Part shown: piece by piece, positions 47,748-60,055 of the stretch
How the letters are laid out: every line of letters starts with the position of its first letter
How positions within the stretch are numbered: the first letter of the stretch is position 1
NCBI GenBank assembly: GCA_946699065.1
Contig: CAMPDV010000304.1
Coordinates: 306,748 to 370,747, forward strand
DNA from: Loxodes magnus
Taxonomy: Eukaryota > Ciliophora > Karyorelictea > Loxodida > Loxodidae
Length of the DNA: 64,000 bases
Direction of reading: 5' to 3'
Notes under the pieces: model-generated
What the model saw: only the letters and a program-made list of their open reading frames with translations
What the model was told of the DNA's origin: nothing
The model's database searches: none
Program-made: the position numbers and the translations under genes

Positions 47748-48290
47748 CTAATCTACACTTCCCGATACGATGAACTCTGAATCACTGGATATAGCCACAG
47801 ATAATACAGAATCAGTGATACCACTCATGGTCTTACAGGTACCTGTCTTGACGTCCCATAGTCTCACCGTATAATCTGCACTTCCCGATACGATGAACTC
47901 TGAATCACTGGATATAGCCACAGCATATACATAACTAGTGTGACCACTCATGGTCTTACAGGTACCTGTCTTGACGTCCCATAGTCTCACCGTATAATCT
48001 GCAGTTCCCGATACGATGAACTCTGAATCACTGGATATTGCCACAGATGATACATAACTAGTGTGACCACTCATGGTCTTACAGGTACCTGTCTTGACGT
48101 CCCATAGTCTCACCGTATAATCTGCAGTTCCCGATACGATGAACTCTGAATCACTGGATATAGCCACAGATAATACAGAATCAGTGATACCACTCATGGT
48201 CTTACAGGTACCTGTCTTGACGTCCCATAGTCTCACCGTATAATCATTACTTTCCGATACGATGAACTCTGAATCACTGGATATTGTCAC
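47748..48290 (-). CDS. Second copy of the divergent WD40 segment, about 4.5 blades (180 aa)
   Basis: This corresponds to the N-terminal part of the 45528-46685 segment, starting M-T-I-S-S-D and including G-I-T-D-S-V and S-G-T-A-D-Y blades. It is cut short by V-D-TAG at the junction of the 1605-bp duplication, where the left copy continues with A-D-Y. The junction itself is therefore visible as a change from TAT to TAG. Confidence 0.52.
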   Translation of the reverse strand: MTISSDSEFIVSESNDYTVRLWDVKTGTCKTMSGITDSVLSVAISSDSEFIVSGTADYTVRLWDVKTGTCKTMSGHTSYVSSVAISSDSEFIVSGTADYTVRLWDVKTGTCKTMSGHTSYVYAVAISSDSEFIVSGSADYTVRLWDVKTGTCKTMSGITDSVLSVAISSDSEFIVSGSVD

Positions 48291-48293
48291 AGA

Positions 48294-48482
48294 TCATACA
48301 TGAATAGTGTGACCACTCATGGTCTTACAGGTACCTGTCTTGACGTCCCATAGTCTCACCGTATAATCTGCACTTCCCGATACGATGAACTCTGAATCAC
48401 TGGATATAGCCACAGATGATACACAACTAGTGTGACCACTCATGGTCTTACAGGTAACTGTCTTGACGTCCCATAGTCTCAC
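48294..48482 (-). CDS. 62-aa open WD40 segment ending in TGA (copy)
   Basis: It translates identically to 46689-46877, 1605 bp away, with TGA at 48294-48296. Confidence 0.4.
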   Translation of the reverse strand: MRLWDVKTVTCKTMSGHTSCVSSVAISSDSEFIVSGSADYTVRLWDVKTGTCKTMSGHTIHV

Positions 48483-49477
48483 CGTCTAATCTACACTTCC
48501 CGATACGATGAACTCTGAATCACTGGATATAGCCACAGATAATACATAATGTGTGTGACCACTCATGGTCTTACAGGTACCTGTCTTGACGTTCCATAGT
48601 CTCACCGTCTAATCTACACTTCCCGATACGATGAACTCTGAATCACTGGATATAGCCACAGCATATACATAATGTGTATGACCACTCATGGTCTTACAGG
48701 TACCTGTCTTGACGTCCCATAGTCTCACCGTCTAATCTACACTTCCCGATACGATGAACTCTGAATCACTGGATATAGCCACAGCATATACACAACTAGT
48801 GTATGACCACTCATGGTCTTACAGGTACCTGTCTTGACGTCCCATAGTCTCACCGTCTAATCTACACTTCCCGATACGATGAACTCTGAATCACTGGATA
48901 TAGCCACAGCATATACACAACTAGTGTATGACCACTCATGGTCTTACAGGTACCTGTCTTGACGTCCCATAGTCTCACCGTCTAATCTACACTTCCCGAT
49001 ACGATGAACTCTGAATCACTGGATATAGCCACAGCATATACATAATGTGTGTGACCACTCATGGTCTTACAGGTACCTGTCTTGACGTTCCATAGTCTCA
49101 CCGTCTAATCTACACTTCCCGATACGATGAACTCTGAATCACTGGATATAGCCACAGCATATACATAATGTGTATGACCACTCATGGTCTTACAGGTACC
49201 TGTCTTGACGTCCCATAGTCTCACCGTCTAATCTACACTTCCCGATACGATGAACTCTGAATCACTGGATATAGCCACAGCATATACACAACTAGTGTAT
49301 GACCACTCATGGTCTTACAGGTACCTGTCTTGACGTCCCATAGTCTCACCGTCTAATCTACACTTCCCGATACGATGAACTCTGAATCACTGGATATAGC
49401 CACAGCATATACACAACTAGTGTATGACCACTCATGGTCTTACAGGTACCTGTCTTGACGTCCCATAGTCTCACCGT
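48483..49477 (-). repeat. Eight TAG units including four frameshift units
   Basis: All eight units carry codon-2 TAG. The 125-bp alleles lie near 48802-48804, 48927-48929, 49298-49300 and 49423-49425. The first three are copies of 47197, 47322 and 47693 at +1605; the fourth is an extra copy next to the third. To the right the frame stays in one phase to the window end. Confidence 0.85.
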
Positions 49478-52306
49478 CTAATCTACACTTCCCGATACGA
49501 TGAACTCTGAATCACTGGATATAGCCACAGCATATACATAATGTGTGTGACCACTCATGGTCTTACAGGTACCTGTCTTGACGTCCCATAGTCTCACCGT
49601 ATTATCATAACTTCCCGATACGATGAACTCTGAATCACTGGATATAGCCACAGCATATACAGAACTAGTGTGACCACTCATGGTCTTACAGGTACCTGTC
49701 TTGACGTTCCATAGTCTCACCGTTTTATCATTACTTCCCAATACGATGAACTCTGAATCACTGGATATAGCCACAGATAATACATAATGTGTGTGACCAC
49801 TCATGGTCTTACAGGTACCTGTCTTGACGTCCCATAGTCTCACCGTCTAATCTGCACTTCCCAATACGATGAACTCTGAATCACTGGATATAGCCACAGA
49901 TAATACACAACTAGTGTGACCACTCATGGTCTTACAGGTACCTGTCTTGACATCCCATAGTCTCACCGTCTAATCTGCACTTCCCGATACGATGAACTCT
50001 GAATCACTGGATATAGCCACAGATAATACACAACTAGTGTGACCACTCATGGTCTTACAGGTACCTGTCTTGACGTCCCATAGTCTCACCGTCTAATCTA
50101 CACTTCCCGATACGATGAACTCTGAATCACTGGATATAGCCACAGATAATACATAATGTGTGTGACCACTCATGGTCTTACAGGTACCTGTCTTGACGTC
50201 CCATAGTCTCACCGTCTTATCTCTACTTCCCGATACGATGAACTCTGAATCACTGGATATAACCACAGCATATACATAATGTGTATGACCACTCATGGTC
50301 TTACAGGTACCTGTCTTGACGTCCCATAGTCTCACCGTCTAATCATAACTGCCCGATACGATGAACTCTGAATCACTGGATATAGCCACAGCATATACAT
50401 AATGTGTGTGACCACTCATGGTCTTACAGGTACCTGTCTTGACGTCCCATAGTCTCACCGTATAATCTCTACTTCCCGATACGATGAACTCTGAATCACT
50501 GGATATAACCACAGCATATACATAATGTGTGTGACCACTCATGGTCTTACAGGTACCTGTCTTGACGTTCCATAGTCTCACCGTCTAATCTACACTTCCC
50601 GATACGATGAACTCTGAATCACTGGATATAGCCTCAGATAATACATAATGTGTGTGACCACTCATGGTCTTACAGGTACCTGTCTTGACGTCCCATAGTC
50701 TCACCGTATAATCTCTACTTCCCGATACGATGAACTCTGAATCACTGGATATAACCACAGCATATACATAATGTGTGTGACCACTCATGGTCTTACAGGT
50801 ACCTGTCTTGACGTTCCATAGTCTCACCGTCTAATCTACACTTCCCGATACGATGAACTCTGAATCACTGGATATAGCCACAGATAATACATAATGTGTG
50901 TGACCACTCATGGTCTTACAGGTACCTGTCTTGACGTCCCATAGTCTCACCGTCTAATCTACACTTCCCGATACGATGAACTCTGAATCACTGGATATAG
51001 CCACAGCATATACATAATGTGTGTGACCACTCATGGTCTTACAGGTACCTGTCTTGACGTCCCATAGTCTCACCGTCTAATCTACACTTCCCGATACGAT
51101 GAACTCTGAATCACTGGATATAGCCACAGATAATACATAATGTGTGTGACCACTCATGGTCTTACAGGTACCTGTCTTGACGTCCCATAGTCTCACCGTA
51201 TAATCTACACTTCCCGATACGATGAACTCTGAATCACTGGATATAGCCACAGCATATACATAATGTGTGTGACCACTCATGGTCTTACAGGTACCTGTCT
51301 TGACGTCCCATAGTCTCACCGTCTAATCTACACTTCCCGATACGATGAACTCTGAATCACTGGATATAGCCACAGATAATACATAATGTGTGTGACCACT
51401 CATGGTCTTACAGGTACCTGTCTTGACGTCCCATAGTCTCACCGTCTAATCTACACTTCCCGATACGATGAACTCTGAATCACTGGATATAGCCACAGCA
51501 TATACATAATGTGTGTGACCACTCATGGTCTTACAGGTACCTGTCTTGACGTCCCATAGTCTCACCGTCTAATCTACACTTCCCGATACGATGAACTCTG
51601 AATCACTGGATATAGCCACAGCATATACAGAACTAGTGTGACCACTCATGGTCTTACAGGTACCTGTCTTGACGTTCCATAGTCTCACCGTTTTATCATT
51701 ACTTCCCAATACGATGAACTCTGAATCACTGGATATAGCCACAGATAATACATAATGTGTGTGACCACTCATGGTCTTACAGGTACCTGTCTTGACGTCC
51801 CATAGTCTCACCGTCTAATCTGCACTTCCCAATACGATGAACTCTGAATCACTGGATATAGCCACAGATAATACACAACTAGTGTGACCACTCATGATCT
51901 TACAGGTACCTGTCTTGACGTTCCATAGTCTCACCGTCTTATCATAACTACCCGATACTATGAACTCTGAATCACTGGATATAGCCACAGCATATACATA
52001 ATGTGTGTGACCACTCATGGTCTTACAGGTACCTGTCTTGACGTCCCATAGTTTCACCGTCTAATCTACACTTCCCGATACGATGAACTCTGAATCACTG
52101 GATATAACCACAGCATATACATAATGTGTGTGACCACTCATGGTCTTACAGGTACCTGTCTTGACGTTCCATAGTCTCACCGTCTAATCTACACTTCCCG
52201 ATACGATGAACTCTGAATCACTGGATATAGCCTCAGATAATACATAATGTGTGTGACCACTCATGGTCTTACAGGTACCTGTCTTGACGTCCCATAGTCT
52301 CACCGT
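49478..52306 (-). repeat. Array region of 2- and 3-blade segments
   Basis: Open segments are 49478-49843, 50093-50335, 50339-50581, 50585-50827, 51077-51319, 51569-51811 and 51815-52057. Most are spaced by pairs of TAG units. An S-S-V-Y-A-V blade appears at 49478-49843 and again at 51569-51811, with its neighbouring N-D-K blade. M-K-L-W (V-K-L-W, GTG AAA) is seen at 51815. Confidence 0.78.
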
Positions 52307-52795
52307 CTAATCTACACTTCCCGATACGATGAACTCTGAATCACTGGATATAGCCACAGATAATACATAATGTGTGTGACCACTCATGGTCTTACAGGTA
52401 CCTGTCTTGACGTCCCATAGTCTCACCGTCTTATCTCTACTTCCCGATACGATGAACTCTGAATCACTGGATATAACCACAGCATATAAATAATGTGTAT
52501 GACCACTCATGGTCTTACAGGTACCTGTCTTGACGTCCCATAGTCTCACCGTATAATCTCTACTTCCCGATACGATGAACTCTGAATCACTGGATATAGC
52601 CACAGATAATACACAACTAGTGTGACCACTCATGGTCTTACAGGTACCTGTCTTGACATCCCATAGTCTCACCGTCTTATCATAACTACCCGATACTATG
52701 AACTCTGAATCACTGGATATAACCACAGATAATACACAACTAGTGTGACCACTCATGGTCTTACAGGTACCTGTCTTGACGTCCCATAGTTTCAC
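52307..52795 (-). CDS. Open WD40 segment, 4 blades (162 aa)
   Basis: Blade order is SC/Y-D-K, SC/R-D-Y, HY/R-D-K with H-Y-L-Y and HY/V-D before TAG. The V-K-L-W variant precedes it. The H-Y-L-Y blade recurs at 54152-54640. Confidence 0.48.
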   Translation of the reverse strand: MKLWDVKTGTCKTMSGHTSCVLSVVISSDSEFIVSGSYDKTVRLWDVKTGTCKTMSGHTSCVLSVAISSDSEFIVSGSRDYTVRLWDVKTGTCKTMSGHTHYLYAVVISSDSEFIVSGSRDKTVRLWDVKTGTCKTMSGHTHYVLSVAISSDSEFIVSGSVD

Positions 52796-54151
52796 CGTCT
52801 AATCTACACTTCCCGATACGATGAACTCTGAATCACTGGATATAACCACAGCATATACATAATGTGTGTGACCACTCATGGTCTTACAGGTACCTGTCTT
52901 GACGTTCCATAGTCTCACCGTCTAATCTACACTTCCCGATACGATGAACTCTGAATCACTGGATATAGCCTCAGATAATACATAATGTGTGTGACCACTC
53001 ATGGTCTTACAGGTACCTGTCTTGACGTCCCATAGTCTCACCGTCTAATCTACACTTCCCGATACGATGAACTCTGAATCACTGGATATAGCCACAGATA
53101 ATACATAATGTGTGTGACCACTCATGGTCTTACAGGTACCTGTCTTGACGTCCCATAGTCTCACCGTCTTATCTCTACTTCCCGATACGATGAACTCTGA
53201 ATCACTGGATATAGCCACAGATAATACATAATGTGTGTGACCACTCATGGTCTTACAGGTACCTGTCTTGACGTCCCATAGTCTCACCGTCTAATCTGCA
53301 CTTCCCAATACGATGAACTCTGAATCACTGGATATAGCCACAGATAATACACAACTAGTGTGACCACTCATGGTCTTACAGGTACCTGTCTTGACATCCC
53401 ATAGTCTCACCGTCTTATCATAACTACCCGATACTATGAACTCTGAATCACTGGATATAACCACAGATAATACACAACTAGTGTGACCACTCATGGTCTT
53501 ACAGGTACCTGTCTTGACGTCCCATAGTCTCACCGTCTAATCATAACTGCCCGATACGATGAACTCTGAATCACTGGATATAGCCACAGCATATACATAA
53601 TGTGTGTGACCACTCATGGTCTTACAGGTACCTGTCTTGACGTCCCATAGTCTCACCGTATAATCTCTACTTCCCGATACGATGAACTCTGAATCACTGG
53701 ATATAACCACAGCATATACATAATGTGTGTGACCACTCATGGTCTTACAGGTACCTGTCTTGACGTTCCATAGTCTCACCGTTTTATCATTACTTCCCGA
53801 TACGATGAACTCTGAATCACTGGATATAGCCACAGATAATACATAATGTGTGTGACCACTCATGGTCTTACAGGTACCTGTCTTGACGTCCCATAGTCTC
53901 ACCGTCTAATCTACACTTCCCGATACGATGAACTCTGAATCACTGGATATAGCCACAGATAATACATAATGTGTGTGACCACTCATGGTCTTACAGGTAC
54001 CTGTCTTGACGTCCCATAGTCTCACCGTCTAATCTACACTTCCCGATACGATGAACTCTGAATCACTGGATATAGCCACAGCATATACACAACTAGTGTG
54101 ACCACTCATGGTCTTACAGGTACCTGTCTTGACGTCCCATAGTCTCACCGT
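52796..54151 (-). repeat. Array region of 2- and 3-blade segments
   Basis: Open segments are 53045-53287, 53291-53533 and 53537-53902, with two-unit TAG gaps at 52796-53044 and 53903-54151. Confidence 0.78.
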
Positions 54152-54640
54152 CTAATCTGCACTTCCCAATACGATGAACTCTGAATCACTGGATTTAGCC
54201 ACAGATAATACACAACTAGTGTGACCACTCATGGTCTTACAGGTACCTGTCTTGACGTTCCATAGTCTCACCGTCTTATCATAACTACCCGATACTATGA
54301 ACTCTGAATCACTGGATATAGCCACAGCATATACATAATGTGTGTGACCACTCATGGTCTTACAGGTACCTGTCTTGACGTCCCATAGTCTCACCGTATA
54401 ATCTCTACTTCCCGATACGATGAACTCTGAATCACTGGATATAGCCACAGATAATACATAATGTGTGTGACCACTCATGGTCTTACAGGTACCTGTCTTG
54501 ACGTCCCATAGTCTCACCGTCTTATCTCTACTTCCCGATACGATGAACTCTGAATCACTGGATATAACCACAGCATATAAATAATGTGTATGACCACTCA
54601 TGGTCTTACAGGTACCTGTCTTGACGTCCCATAGTCTCAC
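54152..54640 (-). CDS. Open WD40 segment, 4 blades (162 aa)
   Basis: Blade order is HY/R-D-K with H-Y-L-Y, HY/R-D-Y, HY/Y-D-K and SC/A-D with A-K-S-S-D before TAG. The A-K-S-S-D change (ATA to AAA) is otherwise found only in the first 6.5 kb, linking distant parts of the array. Confidence 0.48.
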   Translation of the reverse strand: MRLWDVKTGTCKTMSGHTHYLYAVVISSDSEFIVSGSRDKTVRLWDVKTGTCKTMSGHTHYVLSVAISSDSEFIVSGSRDYTVRLWDVKTGTCKTMSGHTHYVYAVAISSDSEFIVSGSYDKTVRLWNVKTGTCKTMSGHTSCVLSVAKSSDSEFIVLGSAD

Positions 54641-55381
54641 CGTCTAATCATAACTGCCCGATACGATGAACTCTGAATCACTGGATATAGCCACAGCATA
54701 TACATAATGTGTGTGACCACTCATGGTCTTACAGGTACCTGTCTTGACGTCCCATAGTCTCACCGTATAATCTCTACTTCCCGATACGATGAACTCTGAA
54801 TCACTGGATATAACCACAGCATATACATAATGTGTGTGACCACTCATGGTCTTACAGGTACCTGTCTTGACGTTCCATAGTCTCACCGTCTAATCTACAC
54901 TTCCCGATACGATGAACTCTGAATCACTGGATATAGCCTCAGATAATACATAATGTGTGTGACCACTCATGGTCTTACAGGTACCTGTCTTGACGTCCCA
55001 TAGTCTCACCGTTTTATCATTACTTCCCAATACGATGAACTCTGAATCACTGGATATTGCAACAGCATATACACAACTAGTGTGACCACTCATGGTCTTA
55101 CAGGTACCTGTCTTGACGTCCCATAGTCTCACCGTCTAATCTACACTTCCCGATACGATGAACTCTGAATCACTGGATATAGCCTCAGATAATACATAAT
55201 GTGTGTGACCACTCATGGTCTTACAGGTACCTGTCTTGACGTCCCATAGTCTCACCGTCTAATCTGCACTTCCCAATACGATGAACTCTGAATCACTGGA
55301 TATAGCCACAGATAATACACAACTAGTGTGACCACTCATGGTCTTACAGGTACCTGTCTTGACGTCCCATAGTCTCACCGT
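54641..55381 (-). repeat. Array region with two 2-blade segments and a TAG pair
   Basis: Open segments are 54644-54886 and 54890-55132; 55133-55381 is two TAG units. The segment 54890-55132 recurs at 58211-58453 and, with an extra W-N-V-K, at 60056-60298. Confidence 0.75.
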
Positions 55382-55870
55382 CTAATCTACACTTCCCGAT
55401 ACGATGAACTCTGAATCACTGGATATAGCCACAGCATATACAGAACTAGTGTGACCACTCATGGTCTTACAGGTACCTGTCTTGACGTTCCATAGTCTCA
55501 CCGTTTTATCATTACTTCCCAATACGATGAACTCTGAATCACTGGATATAGCCACAGATAATACACAACTAGTGTGACCACTCATGGTCTTACAGGTACC
55601 TGTCTTGACATCCCATAGTCTCACCGTCTTATCTGCACTTCCCAATACGATGAACTCTGAATCACTGGATATAGCCACAGATAATACACAACTAGTGTGA
55701 CCACTCATGGTCTTACAGGTACCTGTCTTGACGTTCCATAGTCTCACCGTTTTATCATTACTTCCCAATACGATGAACTCTGAATCACTGGATATAGCCA
55801 CAGATAATACACAACTAGTGTGACCACTCATGGTCTTACAGGTACCTGTCTTGACGTCCCATAGTCTCAC
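55382..55870 (-). CDS. Open WD40 segment, 4 blades (162 aa)
   Basis: Blade order is SC/N-D-K, SC/A-D-K, SC/N-D-K and SS/V-D before TAG; three of the four are Leu-Gly-Ser type. A-D-K shows that the A-D context can carry Lys at codon 2 as well as TAG. Confidence 0.48.
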   Translation of the reverse strand: MRLWDVKTGTCKTMSGHTSCVLSVAISSDSEFIVLGSNDKTVRLWNVKTGTCKTMSGHTSCVLSVAISSDSEFIVLGSADKTVRLWDVKTGTCKTMSGHTSCVLSVAISSDSEFIVLGSNDKTVRLWNVKTGTCKTMSGHTSSVYAVAISSDSEFIVSGSVD

Positions 55871-58800
55871 CGTCTAATCTGCACTTCCCAATACGATGAA
55901 CTCTGAATCACTGGATATAGCCACAGATAATACACAACTAGTGTGACCACTCATGGTCTTACAGGTACCTGTCTTGACGTCCCATAGTCTCACCGTCTAA
56001 TCTACACTTCCCGATACGATGAACTCTGAATCACTGGATACAGCCACAGATAATACACAACTAGTGTGACCACTCATGGTCTTACAGGTACCTGTCTTGA
56101 CGTCCCATAGTCTCACCGTCTAATCTACACTTCCCGATACGATGAACTCTGAATCACTGGATATAGCCACAGATAATACATAATGTGTGTGACCACTCAT
56201 GGTCTTACAGGTACCTATCTTGACGTCCCATAGTCTCACCGTCTTATCTGCACTTCCCAATACGATGAACTCTGAATCACTGGATATAGCCACAGATAAT
56301 ACACAACTAGTGTGACCACTCATGGTCTTACAGGTACCTGTCTTGACGTTCCATAGTCTCACCGTCTAATCATAACTGCCCGATACGATGAACTCTGAAT
56401 CACTGGATATAGCCACAGCATATACACAACTAGTGTGACCACTCATGGTCTTACAGGTACCTGTCTTGACGTCCCATAGTCTCACCGTCTAATCTGCACT
56501 TCCCAATACGATGAACTCTGAATCACTGGATATAGCCACAGATAATACACAACTAGTGTGACCACTCATGGTCTTACAGGTACCTATCTTGACGTCCCAT
56601 AGTCTCACCGTCTAATCTGCACTTCCCAATACGATGAACTCTGAATCACTGGATATAGCCACAGATAATACACAACTAGTGTGACCACTCATGGTCTTAC
56701 AGGTACCTGTCTTGACGTTCCATAGTCTCACCGTATAATCTACACTTCCCGATACGATGAACTCTGAATCACTGGATATAGCCACAGCATATACATAATG
56801 TGTGTGACCACTCATGGTCTTACAGGTACCTGTCTTGACGTCCCATAGTCTCACCGTCTAATCTACACTTCCCGATACGATGAACTCTGAATCACTGGAT
56901 ATAGCCACAGATAATACACAACTAGTGTGACCACTCATGGTCTTACAGGTACCTGTCTTGACGTCCCATAGTCTCACCGTCTAATCTGCACTTCCCAATA
57001 CGATGAACTCTGAATCACTGGATATAGCCTCAGATAATACATAATGTGTGTGACCACTCATGGTCTTACAGGTACCTGTCTTGACGTCCCATAGTCTCAC
57101 CGTTTTATCATAACTGCCCGATACGATGAACTCTGAATCACTGGATATAGCCACAGCATATACACAACTAGTGTGACCACTCATGGTCTTACAGGTACCT
57201 GTCTTGACGTCCCATAGTCTCACCGTCTAATCTGCACTTCCCAATACGATGAACTCTGAATCACTGGATATAGCCACAGATAATACACAACTAGTGTGAC
57301 CACTCATGGTCTTACAGGTACCTATCTTGACGTCCCATAGTCTCACCGTCTAATCTGCACTTCCCAATACGATGAACTCTGAATCACTGGATATAGCCAC
57401 AGATAATACACAACTAGTGTGACCACTCATGGTCTTACAGGTACCTGTCTTGACGTTCCATAGTCTCACCGTATAATCTACACTTCCCGATACGATGAAC
57501 TCTGAATCACTGGATATAGCCACAGCATATACATAATGTGTGTGACCACTCATGGTCTTACAGGTACCTGTCTTGACGTCCCATAGTCTCACCGTCTAAT
57601 CTACACTTCCCGATACGATGAACTCTGAATCACTGGATATAGCCACAGATAATACACAACTAGTGTGACCACTCATGGTCTTACAGGTACCTGTCTTGAC
57701 GTCCCATAGTCTCACCGTCTAATCTACACTTCCCGATACGATGAACTCTGAATCACTGGATATAGCCACAGATAATACATAATGTGTGTGACCACTCATG
57801 GTCTTACAGGTACCTGTCTTGACGTCCCATAGTCTCACCGTATAATCTCTACTTCCCGATACGATGAACTCTGAATCACTGGATATAACCACAGCATATA
57901 CATAATGTGTATGACGACTCATGGTCTTACAGGTACCTGTCTTGACGTCCCATAGTCTCACCGTCTAATCATAACTGCCCGATACGATGAACTCTGAATC
58001 ACTGGATATAGCCACAGATAATACATAATGTGTGTGACCACTCATGGTCTTACAGGTACCTGTCTTGACGTCCCATAGTCTCACCGTATAATCTCTACTT
58101 CCCGATACGATGAACTCTGAATCACTGGATATAACCACAGCATATACATAATGTGTGTGACCACTCATGGTCTTACAGGTACCTGTCTTGACGTTCCATA
58201 GTCTCACCGTCTAATCTACACTTCCCGATACGATGAACTCTGAATCACTGGATATAGCCTCAGATAATACATAATGTGTGTGACCACTCATGGTCTTACA
58301 GGTACCTGTCTTGACGTCCCATAGTCTCACCGTTTTATCATTACTTCCCAATACGATGAACTCTGAATCACTGGATATTGCCACAGCATATACACAACTA
58401 GTGTGACCACTCATGGTCTTACAGGTACCTGTCTTGACGTCCCATAGTCTCACCGTCTAATCTACACTTCCCGATACGATGAACTCTGAATCACTGGATA
58501 TAGCCACAGATAATACATAATGTGTGTGACCACTCATGGTCTTACAGGTACCTGTCTTGACGTCCCATAGTCTCACCGTCTAATCTGCACTTCCCAATAC
58601 GATGAACTCTGAATCACTGGATATAGCCACAGATAATACACAACTAGTGTGACCACTCATGGTCTTACAGGTACCTGTCTTGACGTCCCATAGTCTCACC
58701 GTCTAATCTACACTTCCCGATACGATGAACTCTGAATCACTGGATATAGCCACAGATAATACATAATGTGTGTGACCACTCATGGTCTTACAGGTACCTA

Positions 58801-58945
58801 TCTTGACGTCCCATAGTCTCACCGTCTTATCTGCACTTCCCAATACGATGAACTCTGAATCACTGGATATAGCCACAGATAATACACAACTAGTGTGACC
58901 ACTCATGGTCTTACAGGTACCTGTCTTGACGTTCCATAGTCTCAC
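55871..58945 (-). repeat. Array region of 2-blade segments; dispersed module copies
   Basis: Open segments are 56120-56362, 56612-56854, 56981-57223, 57350-57592, 57719-57961, 57965-58207, 58211-58453 and 58703-58945, all 80 aa. 56612-56854 and 57350-57592 are the same. 56120-56362 and 58703-58945 are the same module (A-D-K then K-I-G/HY) seen twice more to the right. 57719 has S-R-H-T for S-G-H-T. Confidence 0.8.
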
Positions 58946-60055
58946 CGTCTAATCATAACTGCCCGATACGATGAACTCTGAATCACTGGATATAGCCACA
59001 GCATATACACAACTAGTGTGACCACTCATGGTCTTACAGGTACCTGTCTTGACGTCCCATAGTCTCACCGTCTAATCTGCACTTCCCAATACGATGAACT
59101 CTGAATCACTGGATATAGCCACAGATAATACATAATGTGTGTGACCACTCATGGTCTTACAGGTACCTGTCTTGACGTCCCATAGTCTCACCGTCTAATC
59201 TACACTTCCCGATACGATGAACTCTGAATCACTGGATATAGCCACAGATAATACACAACTAGTGTGACCACTCATGGTCTTACAGGTACCTGTCTTGACG
59301 TCCCATAGTCTCACCGTCTAATCTGCACTTCCCAATACGATGAACTCTGAATCACTGGATATAGCCACAGATAATACACAACTAGTGTGACCACTCATGG
59401 TCTTACAGGTACCTATCTTGACGTCCCATAGTCTCACCGTCTAATCTGCACTTCCCAATACGATGAACTCTGAATCACTGGATATAGCCACAGATAATAC
59501 ACAACTAGTGTGACCACTCATGGTCTTACAGGTAACTGTCTTGACGTCCCATAGTCTCACCGTCTAATCTACACTTCCCGATACGATGAACTCTGAATCA
59601 CTGGATATAGCCACAGCATATACATAACTAGTGTGACCACTCATGGTCTTACAGGTACCTGTCTTGACGTCCCATAGTCTCACCGTCTAATCTACACTTC
59701 CCGATACGATGAACTCTGAATCACTGGATATAGCCACAGCATATACATAATGTGTGTGACCACTCATGGTCTTACAGGTACCTGTCTTGACGTCCCATAG
59801 TCTCACCGTCTAATCTGCACTTCCCAATACGATGAACTCTGAATCACTGGATATAGCCACAGATAATACACAACTAGTGTGACCACTCATGGTCTTACAG
59901 GTAACTGTCTTGACGTCCCATAGTCTCACCGTCTAATCTACACTTCCCGATACGATGAACTCTGAATCACTGGATATAACCACAGCATATACATAATGTG
60001 TGTGACCACTCATGGTCTTACAGGTACCTGTCTTGACGTCCCATAGTCTCACCGT
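58946..60055 (-). repeat. Nine consecutive TAG-containing units
   Basis: Every unit has codon-2 TAG, so no segment longer than one blade is open under the standard code. All scaffold codons are intact and the phase is constant. Confidence 0.85.

Larger units (their letters stand above)
46160..49369 (-). repeat. 1605-bp tandem duplication (13 units, three of them 125 bp)
   Basis: Copies are about 46160-47764 and 47765-49369. Offset 1605 equals ten 123-bp plus three 125-bp units. Both copies share the TGA (46689 and 48294), the K-T-V blade and the three +2 units. A nested 496-bp (4-unit) repeat is visible in each copy: the cgttcc marks are at 46985 and 47481, and at 48590 and 49086. Confidence 0.85.

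Noticed and set aside
39801-49425. The +2 bp units as sequencing or assembly errors
   Set aside because: The extra bases are not in a homopolymer, the junction is identical in all nine copies, and most copies sit in matching positions of duplicated blocks.
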